A stretch of DNA of 64,000 nt. Source: Inquilinus sp052078665 (GTDB lineage: Bacteria; Pseudomonadota; Alphaproteobacteria; DSM-16000; Inquilinaceae). The position numbers were made by a program, and so were the translations under genes. Positions 16,024 to 24,539 of the stretch are shown piece by piece. The stretch is taken from the NCBI RefSeq assembly GCF_052078665.1, contig NZ_JBQJIK010000010.1, positions 1-64,000 on the forward strand. Direction: 5' to 3'. The notes under the pieces were generated by a model. It was not told the DNA's origin. It saw only the letters and a list, made by a program, of their open reading frames with translations, and made no database searches. Each line of letters begins with the position of its first letter. Within the stretch, counting starts at the first letter, position 1.

Positions 16024-17064
16024 TCAGGGCGCCGCAGGGCCCCTGCCCTGCCGCGGCCGGGTGGAGTCGCGGATCACCAGCTCCGGGTCGATCAGCCGGA
16101 CCTCGGGCTGCGGCAGCCGGTCGGGCGACCCGATCAGGATCATCAGCCGCTCCACCGCCAGCCGGGCGACGGCATCGACCGCGTAATGCACGGTGGTGAT
16201 CGGCACGGCCGAGAAGGCCGCGATTTCGGTGTCGTCATAGCCGACGATGGCCAGGTCCTGCGGGATCCGCAGCCGGTTCTCGACGCACCAGCGCATGGCG
16301 CCGATCGCCAGGGAATCGTTCGTGGCGAACAGGGCGCTGGGCCGCAGCCCGGCCTGCATCATCCCGGCCAGCGCCCGGTGGCCCTCGGTCGCGCCATGGC
16401 CGCCGGGATCGACGATCAGGGCCGGGTCCGCCGCCATCCCCGCCTCCGCCAGCGCCGCCAGATAGCCTTCCAGCTTCTCGCGGTTGCCGAGCGGATGCGC
16501 CGCATCCAGGAAGCCGATGCGGCGGTGGCCGAGATCGAGCAGGTGCCTTGTCGCCTTATAGGCGCCGCGCCGGTCGTCGACCGTGACCACATCCATGCCG
16601 GCATCCGGGTCCGCGACCAGCAGGATCAGCGGGTGGTCGGCGTCGCGCAGCGGCCGGATATGGTCCAGCCGGCGATGGCTGGTCGGATAGACCAGGATGC
16701 CGTCGACCTGGCGCGCCCGGAACACGTCGAGCGCCCGGATCTCCTTCTCCAGCACATTGTCGCTGGCCGCCAGCATCAGGCTGTAGCCGCGGTCGGCCAG
16801 TTCGCGCTCCAGCGCCCGCGCCGCCTGGGTCAGGATCGGGTTGGTGATGTCGGTCAGCAGCAGCCCGACCGTCCGGGTCCGGCGGCTGACCAGGGACTGG
16901 GCGACGCTGTTCGGCAGGTAGTTCAGCCGCCGCGCCTCGGCCCGGATGGCCGCCCGCGTCTCCTCGGGGATGCGCGGGCTGTCGCGCAGCGCCAGCGACA
17001 CCGTGTTGGCCGAGAAGCCGGTGGCGTCGGCGATGTCCTTCAGGCGGGCGCGCGATTTCGGCAT
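16024..17064 (-). CDS. LacI family transcriptional regulator
   Basis: 346 residues. The helix-turn-helix RLKDIADATGFSANTVSLALRD is at residues 7-28 with hinge helix PNSVAQSLVSRRTRTVG, then a periplasmic-binding-protein-type effector domain. The inducer is probably a sugar. It lies 19 bp after the aldo/keto reductase gene on the same strand, so both are likely one transcript. A perfect TTAACGTTAA palindrome (17960-17969), the central-CG operator style of this family, lies upstream of that reductase. Autoregulation is likely. Confidence 0.9.
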   Translation of the reverse strand: MPKSRARLKDIADATGFSANTVSLALRDSPRIPEETRAAIRAEARRLNYLPNSVAQSLVSRRTRTVGLLLTDITNPILTQAARALERELADRGYSLMLAASDNVLEKEIRALDVFRARQVDGILVYPTSHRRLDHIRPLRDADHPLILLVADPDAGMDVVTVDDRRGAYKATRHLLDLGHRRIGFLDAAHPLGNREKLEGYLAALAEAGMAADPALIVDPGGHGATEGHRALAGMMQAGLRPSALFATNDSLAIGAMRWCVENRLRIPQDLAIVGYDDTEIAAFSAVPITTVHYAVDAVARLAVERLMILIGSPDRLPQPEVRLIDPELVIRDSTRPRQGRGPAAP

Positions 17065-17083
17065 CAAGGTCCTCGCGGCCGGC

Positions 17084-17893
17084 TCAATCCCAGGCCGGCC
17101 CCCACTCCGGATCGATCATTCGCCCGCCGCGGTCAAGGCCGGCGATCGCCGCCCTCTCGGCATCGTCCAGCGTCAGCGCCGTGGCGGCGAAGTTGGCGCG
17201 CATCCGCTCCGGCCGGGCCGAGGCCGGGATCACGATCAGGCCGAGGCGCAGCAGGAAGGCCAGCGCCACCTGGCCGGGTTCGGCGCCGTGCCGCCGGGCG
17301 ATGCCCTGCAGCACCGGGTCGTCCGCCACCTTGCCCTTGGCCAGCGGCATATAGGCGGTGACGGCGATCCCGGCCGCGGCGCAATGGTCGCGCAGGAGGC
17401 GGTTCTGCAGGAAGGGATGGACCTCGACCTGGTTGGTGGCGATCGCGTCGGCGCCGATCAGCCCCCGCGCCCGGTCGACCAGCGCGATCGGGAAGTTCGA
17501 CACCCCGATCAGCCGGGCCAGGCCGCGGTCGCGCGCCTCGGCCAGCGCCGTGACGTAGTCGGCGAAGGGCACCGCGTCGCCGGGCGACGGCCAATGGATC
17601 AGCAGCAGGTCGACCCGGTCGGTCTGCAGCGCCTCCAGGCTGGCCCGCACGCTGGGCAGGAAGCGGTCCCGCGACAGGTTGGTGGTGTTGACCTTGGTGG
17701 TCAGGAACACCTCGTCCCGCTTCAGGCCGGACCGGCGCAGCGCCCGGCCGACCGGCCGTTCGGTGTCGTAGCTCTGCGCCGTGTCGAGATGGCGGTAGCC
17801 GATCTCCAGCGCCGCCAGGATCGCCTCGGCCCCCGCGTCGCCGGTGCGGCCATAGGTGCCCAGCCCCATCGGCGGAATCCGCGCCTCGCCCAT
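17084..17893 (-). CDS. Aldo/keto reductase
   Basis: NADPH-dependent carbonyl reductase, 269 residues, TIM barrel. The catalytic tetrad is visible: Asp and Tyr in YRHLDTAQSYDTE, Lys in FLTTKVN, His in LLLIHWP. The cofactor block near the end reads VIPASARPERMRANF, in place of the more usual IPGS. The ATG at 17893 is chosen from the barrel start; a GGAG lies 12 bases upstream. Cotranscribed with the LacI gene behind it and probably induced by its substrate. 2,5-diketogluconate-type or sugar-aldehyde reduction is plausible. Confidence 0.88.
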   Translation of the reverse strand: MGEARIPPMGLGTYGRTGDAGAEAILAALEIGYRHLDTAQSYDTERPVGRALRRSGLKRDEVFLTTKVNTTNLSRDRFLPSVRASLEALQTDRVDLLLIHWPSPGDAVPFADYVTALAEARDRGLARLIGVSNFPIALVDRARGLIGADAIATNQVEVHPFLQNRLLRDHCAAAGIAVTAYMPLAKGKVADDPVLQGIARRHGAEPGQVALAFLLRLGLIVIPASARPERMRANFAATALTLDDAERAAIAGLDRGGRMIDPEWGPAWD

Positions 17894-17959
17894 ACCTCCG
17901 CTCCATCCAAAGGACCCGATCGCCGGCCCGGTACACACGCTATCCTGCCCGTTCCCGGT

Positions 17960-17969
17960 TTAACGTTAA
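17960..17969. promoter_or_regulatory. LacI-type operator upstream of the aldo/keto reductase
   Basis: Perfect palindrome TTAACGTTAA with central CG, 67 bp before the reductase start. A minus-strand promoter TTGACC (RC at 17990-17995) with a 19-bp spacer to TATTAA would overlap it. The LacI product of 16024-17064 is the natural candidate to bind here. Confidence 0.6.
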
Positions 17970-18027
17970 TACGCAACCTCCCGACCGCGCGGTCAAGGGC
18001 CGCGACACGAAGGTGATCGGACTGTCC

Positions 18028-18519
18028 GGCCTGCCGCCTCGCGAACCGTGAGGCCCTGGGCGATGAGTGTCCTGGCCCGGCGGAGCTTTTTCTCCCGGCT
18101 TCTGTCCGCCCCGGCCGCGGGCCGCCCCGGCCGCGGGCGGCGTCGAGACCGGCGCGGGTCCGTTCCCGGATGAGGTCACGCTCGAATGGCCCGAGGGCGC
18201 CGAAGATGTGGTGGATCAGCCGGCCGCCGGGCGTGGTGGTGTCGATCGCCTCCGTCAGGGAGCGGAAGCCACGCGCCCCGAGTCTCCAACGCGTTCACGG
18301 TTTCGATCAGATGCGGTAGCGCGCGGCCGAGGCGGTTCAGCGTCCACGCTGCCCTCTCGCACGAAGGCCAAGGTCACCGTCAGACCTGGCCGGTCAGCTT
18401 CGCCGCCGGACGCATTGTCCTGGACCACCCGGACGCAGCCGCCCTTGGCAAGAGCGTCGAACTGCAGCGCCGGATCCTGGTCGGCCGTCGAAACCCGCGC
18501 ATACCGATCTCCGCCATCG
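18028..18519 (-). pseudogene. Serine resolvase/invertase (TnpR-like), multiply frameshifted
   Basis: The N-terminal catalytic block RYARVSTADQDPALQFDAL then NASGGEADRPGL reads in one minus frame from about 18519. The next block, LNRLGRALPHLIETVNALETRG, is in a second frame. FRSLTEAIDTTTPGGRLIHH and FERDLIRERTRAGLDAARGR are in a third. The C-terminal HTH block KLRRARTLIAQGLTVREAA (18031-18105) is in yet another. At least three frameshifts, one next to a 16-bp tandem duplication (18106-18137), make it non-functional. This is the relic of a Tn3-type or related mobile element. The active Ser is in ARVST. Confidence 0.88.
18106..18137. repeat. 16-bp tandem duplication in the resolvase pseudogene
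   Basis: CCGCCCCGGCCGCGGG occurs at 18106-18121 and again immediately at 18122-18137. The extra copy shifts the reading frame of the resolvase relic between its catalytic and HTH parts. Confidence 0.85.
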
Positions 18520-18531
18520 CGCACCGGCCCG

Positions 18532-18569
18532 TGTCCGGAAACCCGTCCGGCAAACCATCTGTCCGGAAA
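18532..18569. repeat. Repeated TGTCCGGAAA boxes upstream of the resolvase relic (possible res site)
   Basis: TGTCCGGAAA at 18532-18541, GTCCGGCAAA at 18545-18554 and TGTCCGGAAA at 18560-18569 are spaced 13-15 bp and lie directly 5' of the former resolvase start. Related boxes in opposite orientations occur at 18823-18832 and 18853-18862. Resolvase recognition (res) sites have this kind of clustered repeat. The rest of 18570-18890 holds no gene that I can support. Confidence 0.4.
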
Positions 18570-18892
18570 GCCATCGACACCGCGCCTGGCGGAAGATTGC
18601 GGCCCGGCCGTTGAGCGGACAGGCACCAACGCTTTCACGATGCTGCACCTCCCTTCGGGGCCTGCTTTCGGCTCGGTGCGGACCGCTCCCTGCGATGCCT
18701 CTGGAGGCCGCTCCGTCCCCTTTGCCGTCATTCAGAGGCCCACCAGGTTGCTCTGAACCGGACATGCCCCGTCACCGTGGCGGCTCCCAAAACCGGCGCC
18801 CAGGGCGGAGCCGTCCGTCGTCTTTGCGGACATGGGAAGCGTTAACCGATCACGTCCGGAAAGCACCGTCTGCCCGGCCGGCGGGCCGCGGC

Positions 18893-21800
18893 TCAGCCCG
18901 GCACCAGGCCGGCCAGCGGCGGCGGCAGGCGCAGCCCGGGCACCGCGGCGCACAGCCGGCCGGCGCGCAGCGCCATGGCCGGGTCGGCCGGGTCCTGCGC
19001 CAGCAGCAGCCCGGTCCCGGCCGCCGCCAGCAGCGCGCGCTGCCGGTCGCGCGCCTCGGCCACCGGCGGCAGCCGGATGCCCGGCAGCAGCGGGCCGCGG
19101 ACCAGGCCGAGGGCCAGATCGAAGGCGGCGAGACGAGCCGCCATGTCCGCCGCCGGGTCCTGCATCGCCGCCAGGGCGGCGCGCAGCCGCGCCACGTCGG
19201 TCCGCACCTGCCCGGGCGCGAGCCCGATACGGTCGTCCTCGTGCCGGACGGCCCGGGTGCCGATCAGCTTCCGCAGCCGGTAGATCGCGCTGCGCAGCGC
19301 CGGGATGGCGCGGTCGCCCTCCAGCTCCGGCCACAGCTGGTCGGCCAGGTCTTCCTGGGTCCAGTCCTCGGCCGGCCCGGCGATCAGGCACCACAGCAGC
19401 TCCATCGGCTTGCGCTGCGCCTTGCCGGTGCCCATGGCGATGCGGGCGCCGTCGACCTCGACCGCGAAGCCGCCGAGGGCGTGGATCTCGACCGGGAAGG
19501 GCCACAGCTCATGCGCGCCCTTCGGCGGCGGCAGGTCCCACAGCGCGATCACCCGCCGCGTCGCCTCGGCTTCGGCGCCGGCGGCCAGCGCCCGGTCGGC
19601 CAGCCGGGCCAGGGCCGGGCGGTTCATCCCGGCGATCCGGCGGCAGCCGAGGCGCCCGGCAGCCTCGGCGACGCGGCTCCAGGGACCGGTGACATCGCCG
19701 TTCGTGGCCGCAGCCAGGAAGGCCTCGGCCAGATCGGCATGCAGCAGGAAGGTGGCGTTGCCGGTCTGCGCCGCCACCTCGCGCAGCGTCCCGATATACG
19801 GCCGCGCCGCCTCGTCCCCGGCCATGGCATGCGCGGTCGCCAGCGGCAGGCTCTGGAGCGCGATCTGGTGCGGCCCGGCATAGCGCCGGGCATAGTCCAG
19901 CGACTGCCCGGCCTCGGTGATCGCGGCCGCCGTGTCGCCGGCGCACAGCGCCACGAAGGCGCGCAGGTAGTGCAGCCCGATGAAATCGGTGTGCCGCCAG
20001 TGCTGCTGGGCGCAGGCGGCGTAGCGCTGCAGCATGGTCTCGGCGGCGGCCCGGTCGCCGGCGGCGGCCACCGCCTGGACGATCACATAGAAGACCATGG
20101 TCAGGCGGTGCGAAACCCGGCGGTCGCCGGCATAGGCCACGGCCTCGTCCGCCAGCCGCAGCAACGCCGCGTCGTCGCCGTCGAAATGGGCCTGGGCCAA
20201 GGCGGCATAGTACCAGGCCATGACCGACATGGCTGTCGGGCCGCGCTGCCGTGCCAGCCCCTCCAGCCGGGCCACGAAGGGACGGGCGGCGGCGAGGTCG
20301 CCGCGCAACCAGATCAGGTGGATGGCCAGCACGCTGCCCAGCATCAGCTGCATCGTCGGCGGCAGGAAGGGCAGGGTGGCCTCGATCCAGCGCCGCGCCT
20401 CCGCCGCCCCGGGATGGTCCGGCCAGCCGGTCAGGATCGCCATGCAGCGGGTGGCCATCAGGATCTGGCGGGCCACGGACGGCAGCGCCTCCAGCCGCGG
20501 CAGGGCGGCGTCGATCTGCTCGATCAGCAGCCGCAGCTCACGGTAGTCGAAGGCGTCCCACAACACCGCCCGTGCCTCGCCGCTGAGCGCCAGGGCGTAT
20601 TCCAGCGGCGCCGTCTCCGGTTCCAGCGACCGGCGGATCTCGGCCAGGGTCCGCTGGGCCTCCCGCGGCTCGTAAGGAAGCCGGGCATAGGTCAGCCAGA
20701 TCCGCGGCAGCGGCCGGGTCGCGACCTCGGCCGGGAACAGCTCGATCGCGTCGCACAGCTCGCGGGTGCGGCCGGTCCGCGACAGCACCGGCGCCTGGTC
20801 CAGCACCAGCAGCAGCGCCTCGTCCCCGGCGCCGGCGGCAACCAACAGGCGGGCGGCCGCCAGCGTCTCGCCGCGCCGGCCGAGATGCCGGGCCGCGATC
20901 GTCCGGGCCCGGTCCAGGGCGGGCGGCGGCAGCTCTTCGGCGGCAGCCCGCTCCAGCGCCGCCTGGAAGGCGTCGTGCTTGCGCAAGGTTCCGCCGGGCA
21001 GGCGCGAGACCAGGCCGCCGGCGCCGGCCAGGCGGTCGAGCACCGCCGGCGCCCCGGCCCCGCCCAGCTCGGCCCAGTCGGCGGCCTCCCCTTCCGGCAG
21101 GAAGGCGGTGGCCAGCAGGGCCTGCCGGTCCGCCGCAGCGTCCGCGCCGGGGCCGGCGGTGCCGGCCTGCAGCAGGGACGGGGTGACCGCGGCCAGGATG
21201 CCGGGCATCCAGCCGCCGGCCCGCCGCAGGCAGGCCAGGAACAGGTCCCGGGCCAGGGCATGGCCGCCCGGCAGGTCGCGCACGAAGTCCGGGTACTCGT
21301 CGGCGGCGACGCGCAGATCGGTCAGCAGCATCGGCGGCGGCCCGGACACTGGGTCAGGCGGGTCGAGCCGCGACAGGCAGAGGATTCGGTCCTCCGGCCG
21401 CAGCGCCGCGGCGAGGATGGGCAGCAGCGCAACCGTCACCGCCTCGGGCGGCGCCCGGTGCACGTCGTCGAAGACGATCAGCCGGGGGCCGGCCTTCCGG
21501 TCCGCCGGCGCTGAGGCGAGCCAGCGCCGCGCCGCCTCGGTGATCTCGGCGACGGCCCGGGGCGTCGGGTCGGGCGGAATGTCGGTGCCGAAGCCGTGCG
21601 GCAGGCCGAGGAAGCCGCCCAGCGTGGCGAAAAGACGCAGCGGGTCGGCGTCGGCCTCGTCGACCGCGTACCACAGCACCGCGGTGCCCTCGACCGGGTG
21701 CCAGCGCGACTCCGCCCAGGTGGCGGCCAGGGCAGTCTTGCCGGTGCCGGGCGCGGCCGAGACCCACAGCAGCGCCCGGGCCGGCGCCTGCTCCAGCCGC

Positions 21801-21895
21801 TCGAACAGGCGGGTGCGCAGGACCAGCCCCTCGGCCGACGGCACGGTCGGGGCGTCCAGGTCGCGGGCGTCGTCGCGCCGGCCCAATGCCTGCAT
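18893..21895 (-). CDS. Large STAND (MalT-like) ATPase regulator with C-terminal OmpR/SARP-type winged helix
   Basis: 1000 residues. Walker A AAPGTGKT is at 47-54 and Walker B RLIVFDD ends at Asp143-Asp144, so the N-terminus is a STAND NTPase switch. Residues about 300-780 are helical repeats of TPR type. Residues about 805-905 form a winged helix of OmpR/SARP type (KAQRKPMELLWCLIAG, LADQLWPELEGD, ALRSAIYRLRKLIG), followed by a BTAD-like tail. The DNA-binding domain is thus at the C-terminus, as in MalT, but of a different fold. It is divergent from the papain-fold gene at 22108, its probable target or partner. The ligand is unknown. Confidence 0.82.
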   Translation of the reverse strand: MQALGRRDDARDLDAPTVPSAEGLVLRTRLFERLEQAPARALLWVSAAPGTGKTALAATWAESRWHPVEGTAVLWYAVDEADADPLRLFATLGGFLGLPHGFGTDIPPDPTPRAVAEITEAARRWLASAPADRKAGPRLIVFDDVHRAPPEAVTVALLPILAAALRPEDRILCLSRLDPPDPVSGPPPMLLTDLRVAADEYPDFVRDLPGGHALARDLFLACLRRAGGWMPGILAAVTPSLLQAGTAGPGADAAADRQALLATAFLPEGEAADWAELGGAGAPAVLDRLAGAGGLVSRLPGGTLRKHDAFQAALERAAAEELPPPALDRARTIAARHLGRRGETLAAARLLVAAGAGDEALLLVLDQAPVLSRTGRTRELCDAIELFPAEVATRPLPRIWLTYARLPYEPREAQRTLAEIRRSLEPETAPLEYALALSGEARAVLWDAFDYRELRLLIEQIDAALPRLEALPSVARQILMATRCMAILTGWPDHPGAAEARRWIEATLPFLPPTMQLMLGSVLAIHLIWLRGDLAAARPFVARLEGLARQRGPTAMSVMAWYYAALAQAHFDGDDAALLRLADEAVAYAGDRRVSHRLTMVFYVIVQAVAAAGDRAAAETMLQRYAACAQQHWRHTDFIGLHYLRAFVALCAGDTAAAITEAGQSLDYARRYAGPHQIALQSLPLATAHAMAGDEAARPYIGTLREVAAQTGNATFLLHADLAEAFLAAATNGDVTGPWSRVAEAAGRLGCRRIAGMNRPALARLADRALAAGAEAEATRRVIALWDLPPPKGAHELWPFPVEIHALGGFAVEVDGARIAMGTGKAQRKPMELLWCLIAGPAEDWTQEDLADQLWPELEGDRAIPALRSAIYRLRKLIGTRAVRHEDDRIGLAPGQVRTDVARLRAALAAMQDPAADMAARLAAFDLALGLVRGPLLPGIRLPPVAEARDRQRALLAAAGTGLLLAQDPADPAMALRAGRLCAAVPGLRLPPPLAGLVPG

Positions 21896-21953
21896 GTCCG
21901 GCCCTTGTCACAAGGCGTTGAGCGTCCGGTTCTCCGGGCGGCGCCGGATCATC

Positions 21954-21965
21954 GGAAATATTTCC
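21954..21965. promoter_or_regulatory. Palindrome in the divergent STAND/papain-fold promoter region
   Basis: GGAAATATTTCC, a perfect 12-bp palindrome in an AT-rich spot of the 150-bp divergent intergenic region. A candidate operator for the adjacent STAND regulator. No other evidence. Confidence 0.35.
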
Positions 21966-22054
21966 CGCTGCTGCAATCTGTGATGCATCCGTGAGGGGAT
22001 CTCAGGGGCCGCGAGCCTATCGTGCCGTCAGGTTTCAAACCTTTGGAGACGGCC

Positions 22055-22111
22055 ATGGGCACGGATTTCCTGCTGCAGGCAGCAGATGGCCGTGTCGTGA
22101 AGTCACAATGA
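22055..22111 (+). CDS. Possible 18-aa upstream ORF coupled to the papain-fold gene
   Basis: MGTDFLLQAADGRVVKSQ has the only good ribosome site in the region (GGAG, 22045-22048) and its TGA overlaps the next ATG (22108) as ATGA. It could be a coupling leader, or the original N-terminus of the downstream protein separated by a frameshift. The two cannot be told apart without homologues. Confidence 0.4.
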   Translation: MGTDFLLQAADGRVVKSQ

Positions 22112-22965
22112 TCGGGCCTGCGGCCATGGACGGCATTCATGCCAGCTTCGACTACGGCTACGATCCCAACGTGGTCGAGACCTGCCCGATCGTGGTCCCG
22201 CCGCCGCCGGACCGGCTGCCGGTGCGGGCCACGGTCGATCCGGCCTGGCTGCCGCCGGTCGGCACCCAGACGACGCCCAGCGGCTTCGTCTGGGCGTCGA
22301 TCTACGGGCTGGCCACCTACAAGGCGGCCCGCACCGCGCGCCGCACACCGTTCGAGCCAGCGTTGCAGGCCAGCCCATTCTATCCCTACATCAAGATCCT
22401 GGAGCAGTTCGGCGCGCAGCCGGGCGCCTGCACCAGCGGCCTGATCTCCTGGTGCCTCGATTTCTTGCTGGCCAATGACGGCACGCCGACTCTCGAGCAG
22501 GCGCCGGCACCGGTGCCGAAGCCCGGCCACAGCGACTGCCAGGCGGCCTGGCGGTCCTATGGCGGCGTCCTGCTGGTCTCCGACTATGCCTTCAGCATCA
22601 GCGGCTGCGGCCAGGTCGGCATCACCGGCAAGGACGGGCTCGACGCCCTGCGCGGCCTGATCGCGCGCGGCCTGCCGCTGGCCTGCGGCATCTCGCTCTA
22701 TACCGATTTCCCGGCCTATGGCCAGGACGGGCCCGTGCCCTATGCCGGCAACGGCCGCCTCCTGACCCGGCCGAACGGCCGGCGCGCCGGCCAGTGCCTG
22801 ATGATCCTGGGCTATGACGACGCCCTGGGCGCGGTGCTGCTGCGCAACAGTTTCGGCCCGGGCTGGGGCACCGAATGGGCCGGCAGCGGCGGCCACATGT
22901 GGATGGCCTACGACACCTTCCAGGCCCTGGCCCAGGGCAGCGCCTTCTTCATCCACGAGATCTGA
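22108..22965 (+). CDS. Papain-fold (peptidase C1-like) protein lacking the catalytic Cys and His
   Basis: 285 residues, no signal peptide. The papain landmarks are present: DPAWLPPVGTQTTPSGFVWAS aligns with the DQG-CGSCWAFS region, keeping the oxyanion Gln (Q54) and Trp (W62). GQCLMILGYDD aligns with GHAV-VGYD, and LLRNSFGPGWGTEW has the structural Asn (N247) and GWG. The nucleophile position before W62 is Val61 (Phe60 one earlier), with no Cys nearby, and the catalytic His is Gln229. It should therefore be a non-catalytic binding or decoy protein. The ATG overlaps the stop of a tiny upstream ORF; an internal ATG at 22126 is also possible. Divergent from the STAND regulator. Confidence 0.75.
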   Translation: MIGPAAMDGIHASFDYGYDPNVVETCPIVVPPPPDRLPVRATVDPAWLPPVGTQTTPSGFVWASIYGLATYKAARTARRTPFEPALQASPFYPYIKILEQFGAQPGACTSGLISWCLDFLLANDGTPTLEQAPAPVPKPGHSDCQAAWRSYGGVLLVSDYAFSISGCGQVGITGKDGLDALRGLIARGLPLACGISLYTDFPAYGQDGPVPYAGNGRLLTRPNGRRAGQCLMILGYDDALGAVLLRNSFGPGWGTEWAGSGGHMWMAYDTFQALAQGSAFFIHEI

Positions 22966-23118
22966 CCCCGTTCACCGACAGCACGCGCAACTGCAGGTCG
23001 TCCTGGCCTGTGCCGCCGGGGCGGATCAAGGCGGCGTCGAATGCGCCGCCGCGCAGCCCGGCGATCCGTTGCGTGCTGTCCGCCTCCTCGAGCGACAGAC
23101 CCTTTGAAGGGACACCTC

Positions 23119-23973
23119 ATGGCCCAAGACAGATCCCTCCCGATGCGCGGCTGGCTGTTCACGCCGGCGACGCGCCCCGACCGCTTCACCAAGGCCGCGG
23201 AGGCCGGGGCCGATGTCCTGATCATCGATCTGGAGGATGCGGTCGCGCCGGCCGACAAACCCCGCGCCCGCGCCACCGCCCTGGAGCATCTGGCGGCCCC
23301 GGCAGCGGCCGGCCCGCTGCGCGCCCTGCGCGTCAACGGGCTCGACACTCGGGCGGGCCTCGCCGATCTCGACGCGCTGCTCGGATCCGCGGCGGCGCCG
23401 GACATCCTGGTCCTGCCGAAGGCCGAGGGCCCCGGCCATCTCCAGATCCTCGACCGGCTGCTGACCGCGGCCGGCAAGGCAGCCCGGCTGGTCGGCATCG
23501 TCGAGAGCGCCCGCGGCCTCGTCGCTGCCGAGGCGATCGCCGCCGCGACGCCGCGGCTGGCCGGCCTGATGCTCGGCGCCGCCGACATGGCCGCCGATCT
23601 CGGCGCCGCCACGGCGTGGGAGCCGCTGGTGCATGCCCGCTCCCGGCTGGTTGCGGCCTGCGCGCTGGCGGGCGTGACGCCGATCGACTCGCCCTTCTTC
23701 GACCTGAAGGATGTCGCGGGCCTGGAGCGGGAGGCCGCCGCATCCGTGGCGCTGGGCTTCGCCGCCAAGGCGGCAATCCACCCGGCCCAGATCCAAGCCA
23801 TCAACCGGGCGCTCACCCCGACGCCCGATCAGGTCGAGACCGCCCGCGCCATCCTGGCGGAGAACGCCAAGGGCGTCGGCACCGTCGGCGGCCTGATGAT
23901 CGATGAGGCGGTGGCGCGCAACGCCCGCCGCGTCCTCGCGGCCGCCGGCCTGACCACCCATCCCCAACCCTAG
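23119..23973 (+). CDS. ripC: CitE/HpcH-type lyase, candidate (S)-citramalyl-CoA lyase
   Basis: 284-residue TIM-barrel lyase of the HpcH/HpaI (CitE-like) family, which cleaves 3-hydroxyacyl-CoA esters to acetyl-CoA and a keto acid. Motifs: RGWLFTPATRPDRFTKAAEAGADVLIIDLEDAV at residues 10-42, LVLPKAEGPGHL, LVGIVESARGLV (metal Glu) and GFAAKAAIHPAQI. The ATG at 23119 has GAAGGG at 23106-23111. First gene of an operon with a MaoC hydratase and a Cat1-type CoA-transferase, the three enzymes of itaconate breakdown (Ccl/RipC, Ich/RipB, Ict/RipA). Malyl- or methylmalyl-CoA lyase is the alternative. Confidence 0.75.
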   Translation: MAQDRSLPMRGWLFTPATRPDRFTKAAEAGADVLIIDLEDAVAPADKPRARATALEHLAAPAAAGPLRALRVNGLDTRAGLADLDALLGSAAAPDILVLPKAEGPGHLQILDRLLTAAGKAARLVGIVESARGLVAAEAIAAATPRLAGLMLGAADMAADLGAATAWEPLVHARSRLVAACALAGVTPIDSPFFDLKDVAGLEREAAASVALGFAAKAAIHPAQIQAINRALTPTPDQVETARAILAENAKGVGTVGGLMIDEAVARNARRVLAAAGLTTHPQP

Positions 23974-23984
23974 GAGACATCCCC

Positions 23985-24512
23985 ATGGACAGCATCCTGC
24001 CGGCCTACAAAGCGGTCGGCGAGCGCCGCTACCGCGAGACCTCGGGCCTCTACTGGGAGGATTTCGAGCCGGGCGACGTGTTCGAGCACCGGCCGGGCCG
24101 CACCATCCTCGACACCGACAATGTCTGGTTCACCCTGCTGACCCTGAACATCCAGCAGGTCCATTTTGATGCTGCCTACGCTGCCAAGACCGAATGGAAG
24201 AGGCTGCTGGTGGATTCGACCCTCACCCTGGCGCTCGTGACCGGCATGAGCGTGCGCACGGTCAGCGCGAAGGTCGTCGCCAATCTCGGCTGGGACAAGG
24301 TGAAGGCCAGCCATCCGGTGTTCGTCGGTGACACCCTCTATGCCGAGAGCAGGGTGCTGCACAAGCGCGAGTCAAAGAGCCGTCCGACCCAGGGGATCGT
24401 CACGGTCCTGACCCGCGGCGTCAACCAGGACGGCGTCGAGGTGATGGGCTTCGAGCGGACCATGCTGATCTACCGCCAGGGCCATTCGCCGGAAACCGCC
24501 GCCAACTACTGA
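23985..24512 (+). CDS. ripB: MaoC-family hydratase, candidate itaconyl-/mesaconyl-CoA hydratase
   Basis: 175-residue hotdog-fold enzyme. The hydratase motif is seen as NIQQVHFDAAYA at about residues 55-66 (the N-x-x-x-H-x-D pattern of (R)-hydratases), followed by a conserved second half VGDTLYAESRVLHKRESKSRP. Length and motif match RipB/mesaconyl-CoA hydratase-type MaoC proteins. It would add water to the unsaturated C5 dicarboxyl-CoA made by the CoA-transferase, giving the substrate of the lyase encoded 11 bp upstream. Start by ATG directly behind an AGGAG site. Confidence 0.75.
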   Translation: MDSILPAYKAVGERRYRETSGLYWEDFEPGDVFEHRPGRTILDTDNVWFTLLTLNIQQVHFDAAYAAKTEWKRLLVDSTLTLALVTGMSVRTVSAKVVANLGWDKVKASHPVFVGDTLYAESRVLHKRESKSRPTQGIVTVLTRGVNQDGVEVMGFERTMLIYRQGHSPETAANY

Positions 24513-24539
24513 CCCACCCGCAGACAAGGAGACACGACG

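Noticed and set aside
14896..17361. Long plus-strand frame across the LpxO-like and LacI genes
   Set aside because: The minus strand holds clear families with catalytic and HTH motifs. The plus frame is compositional noise.
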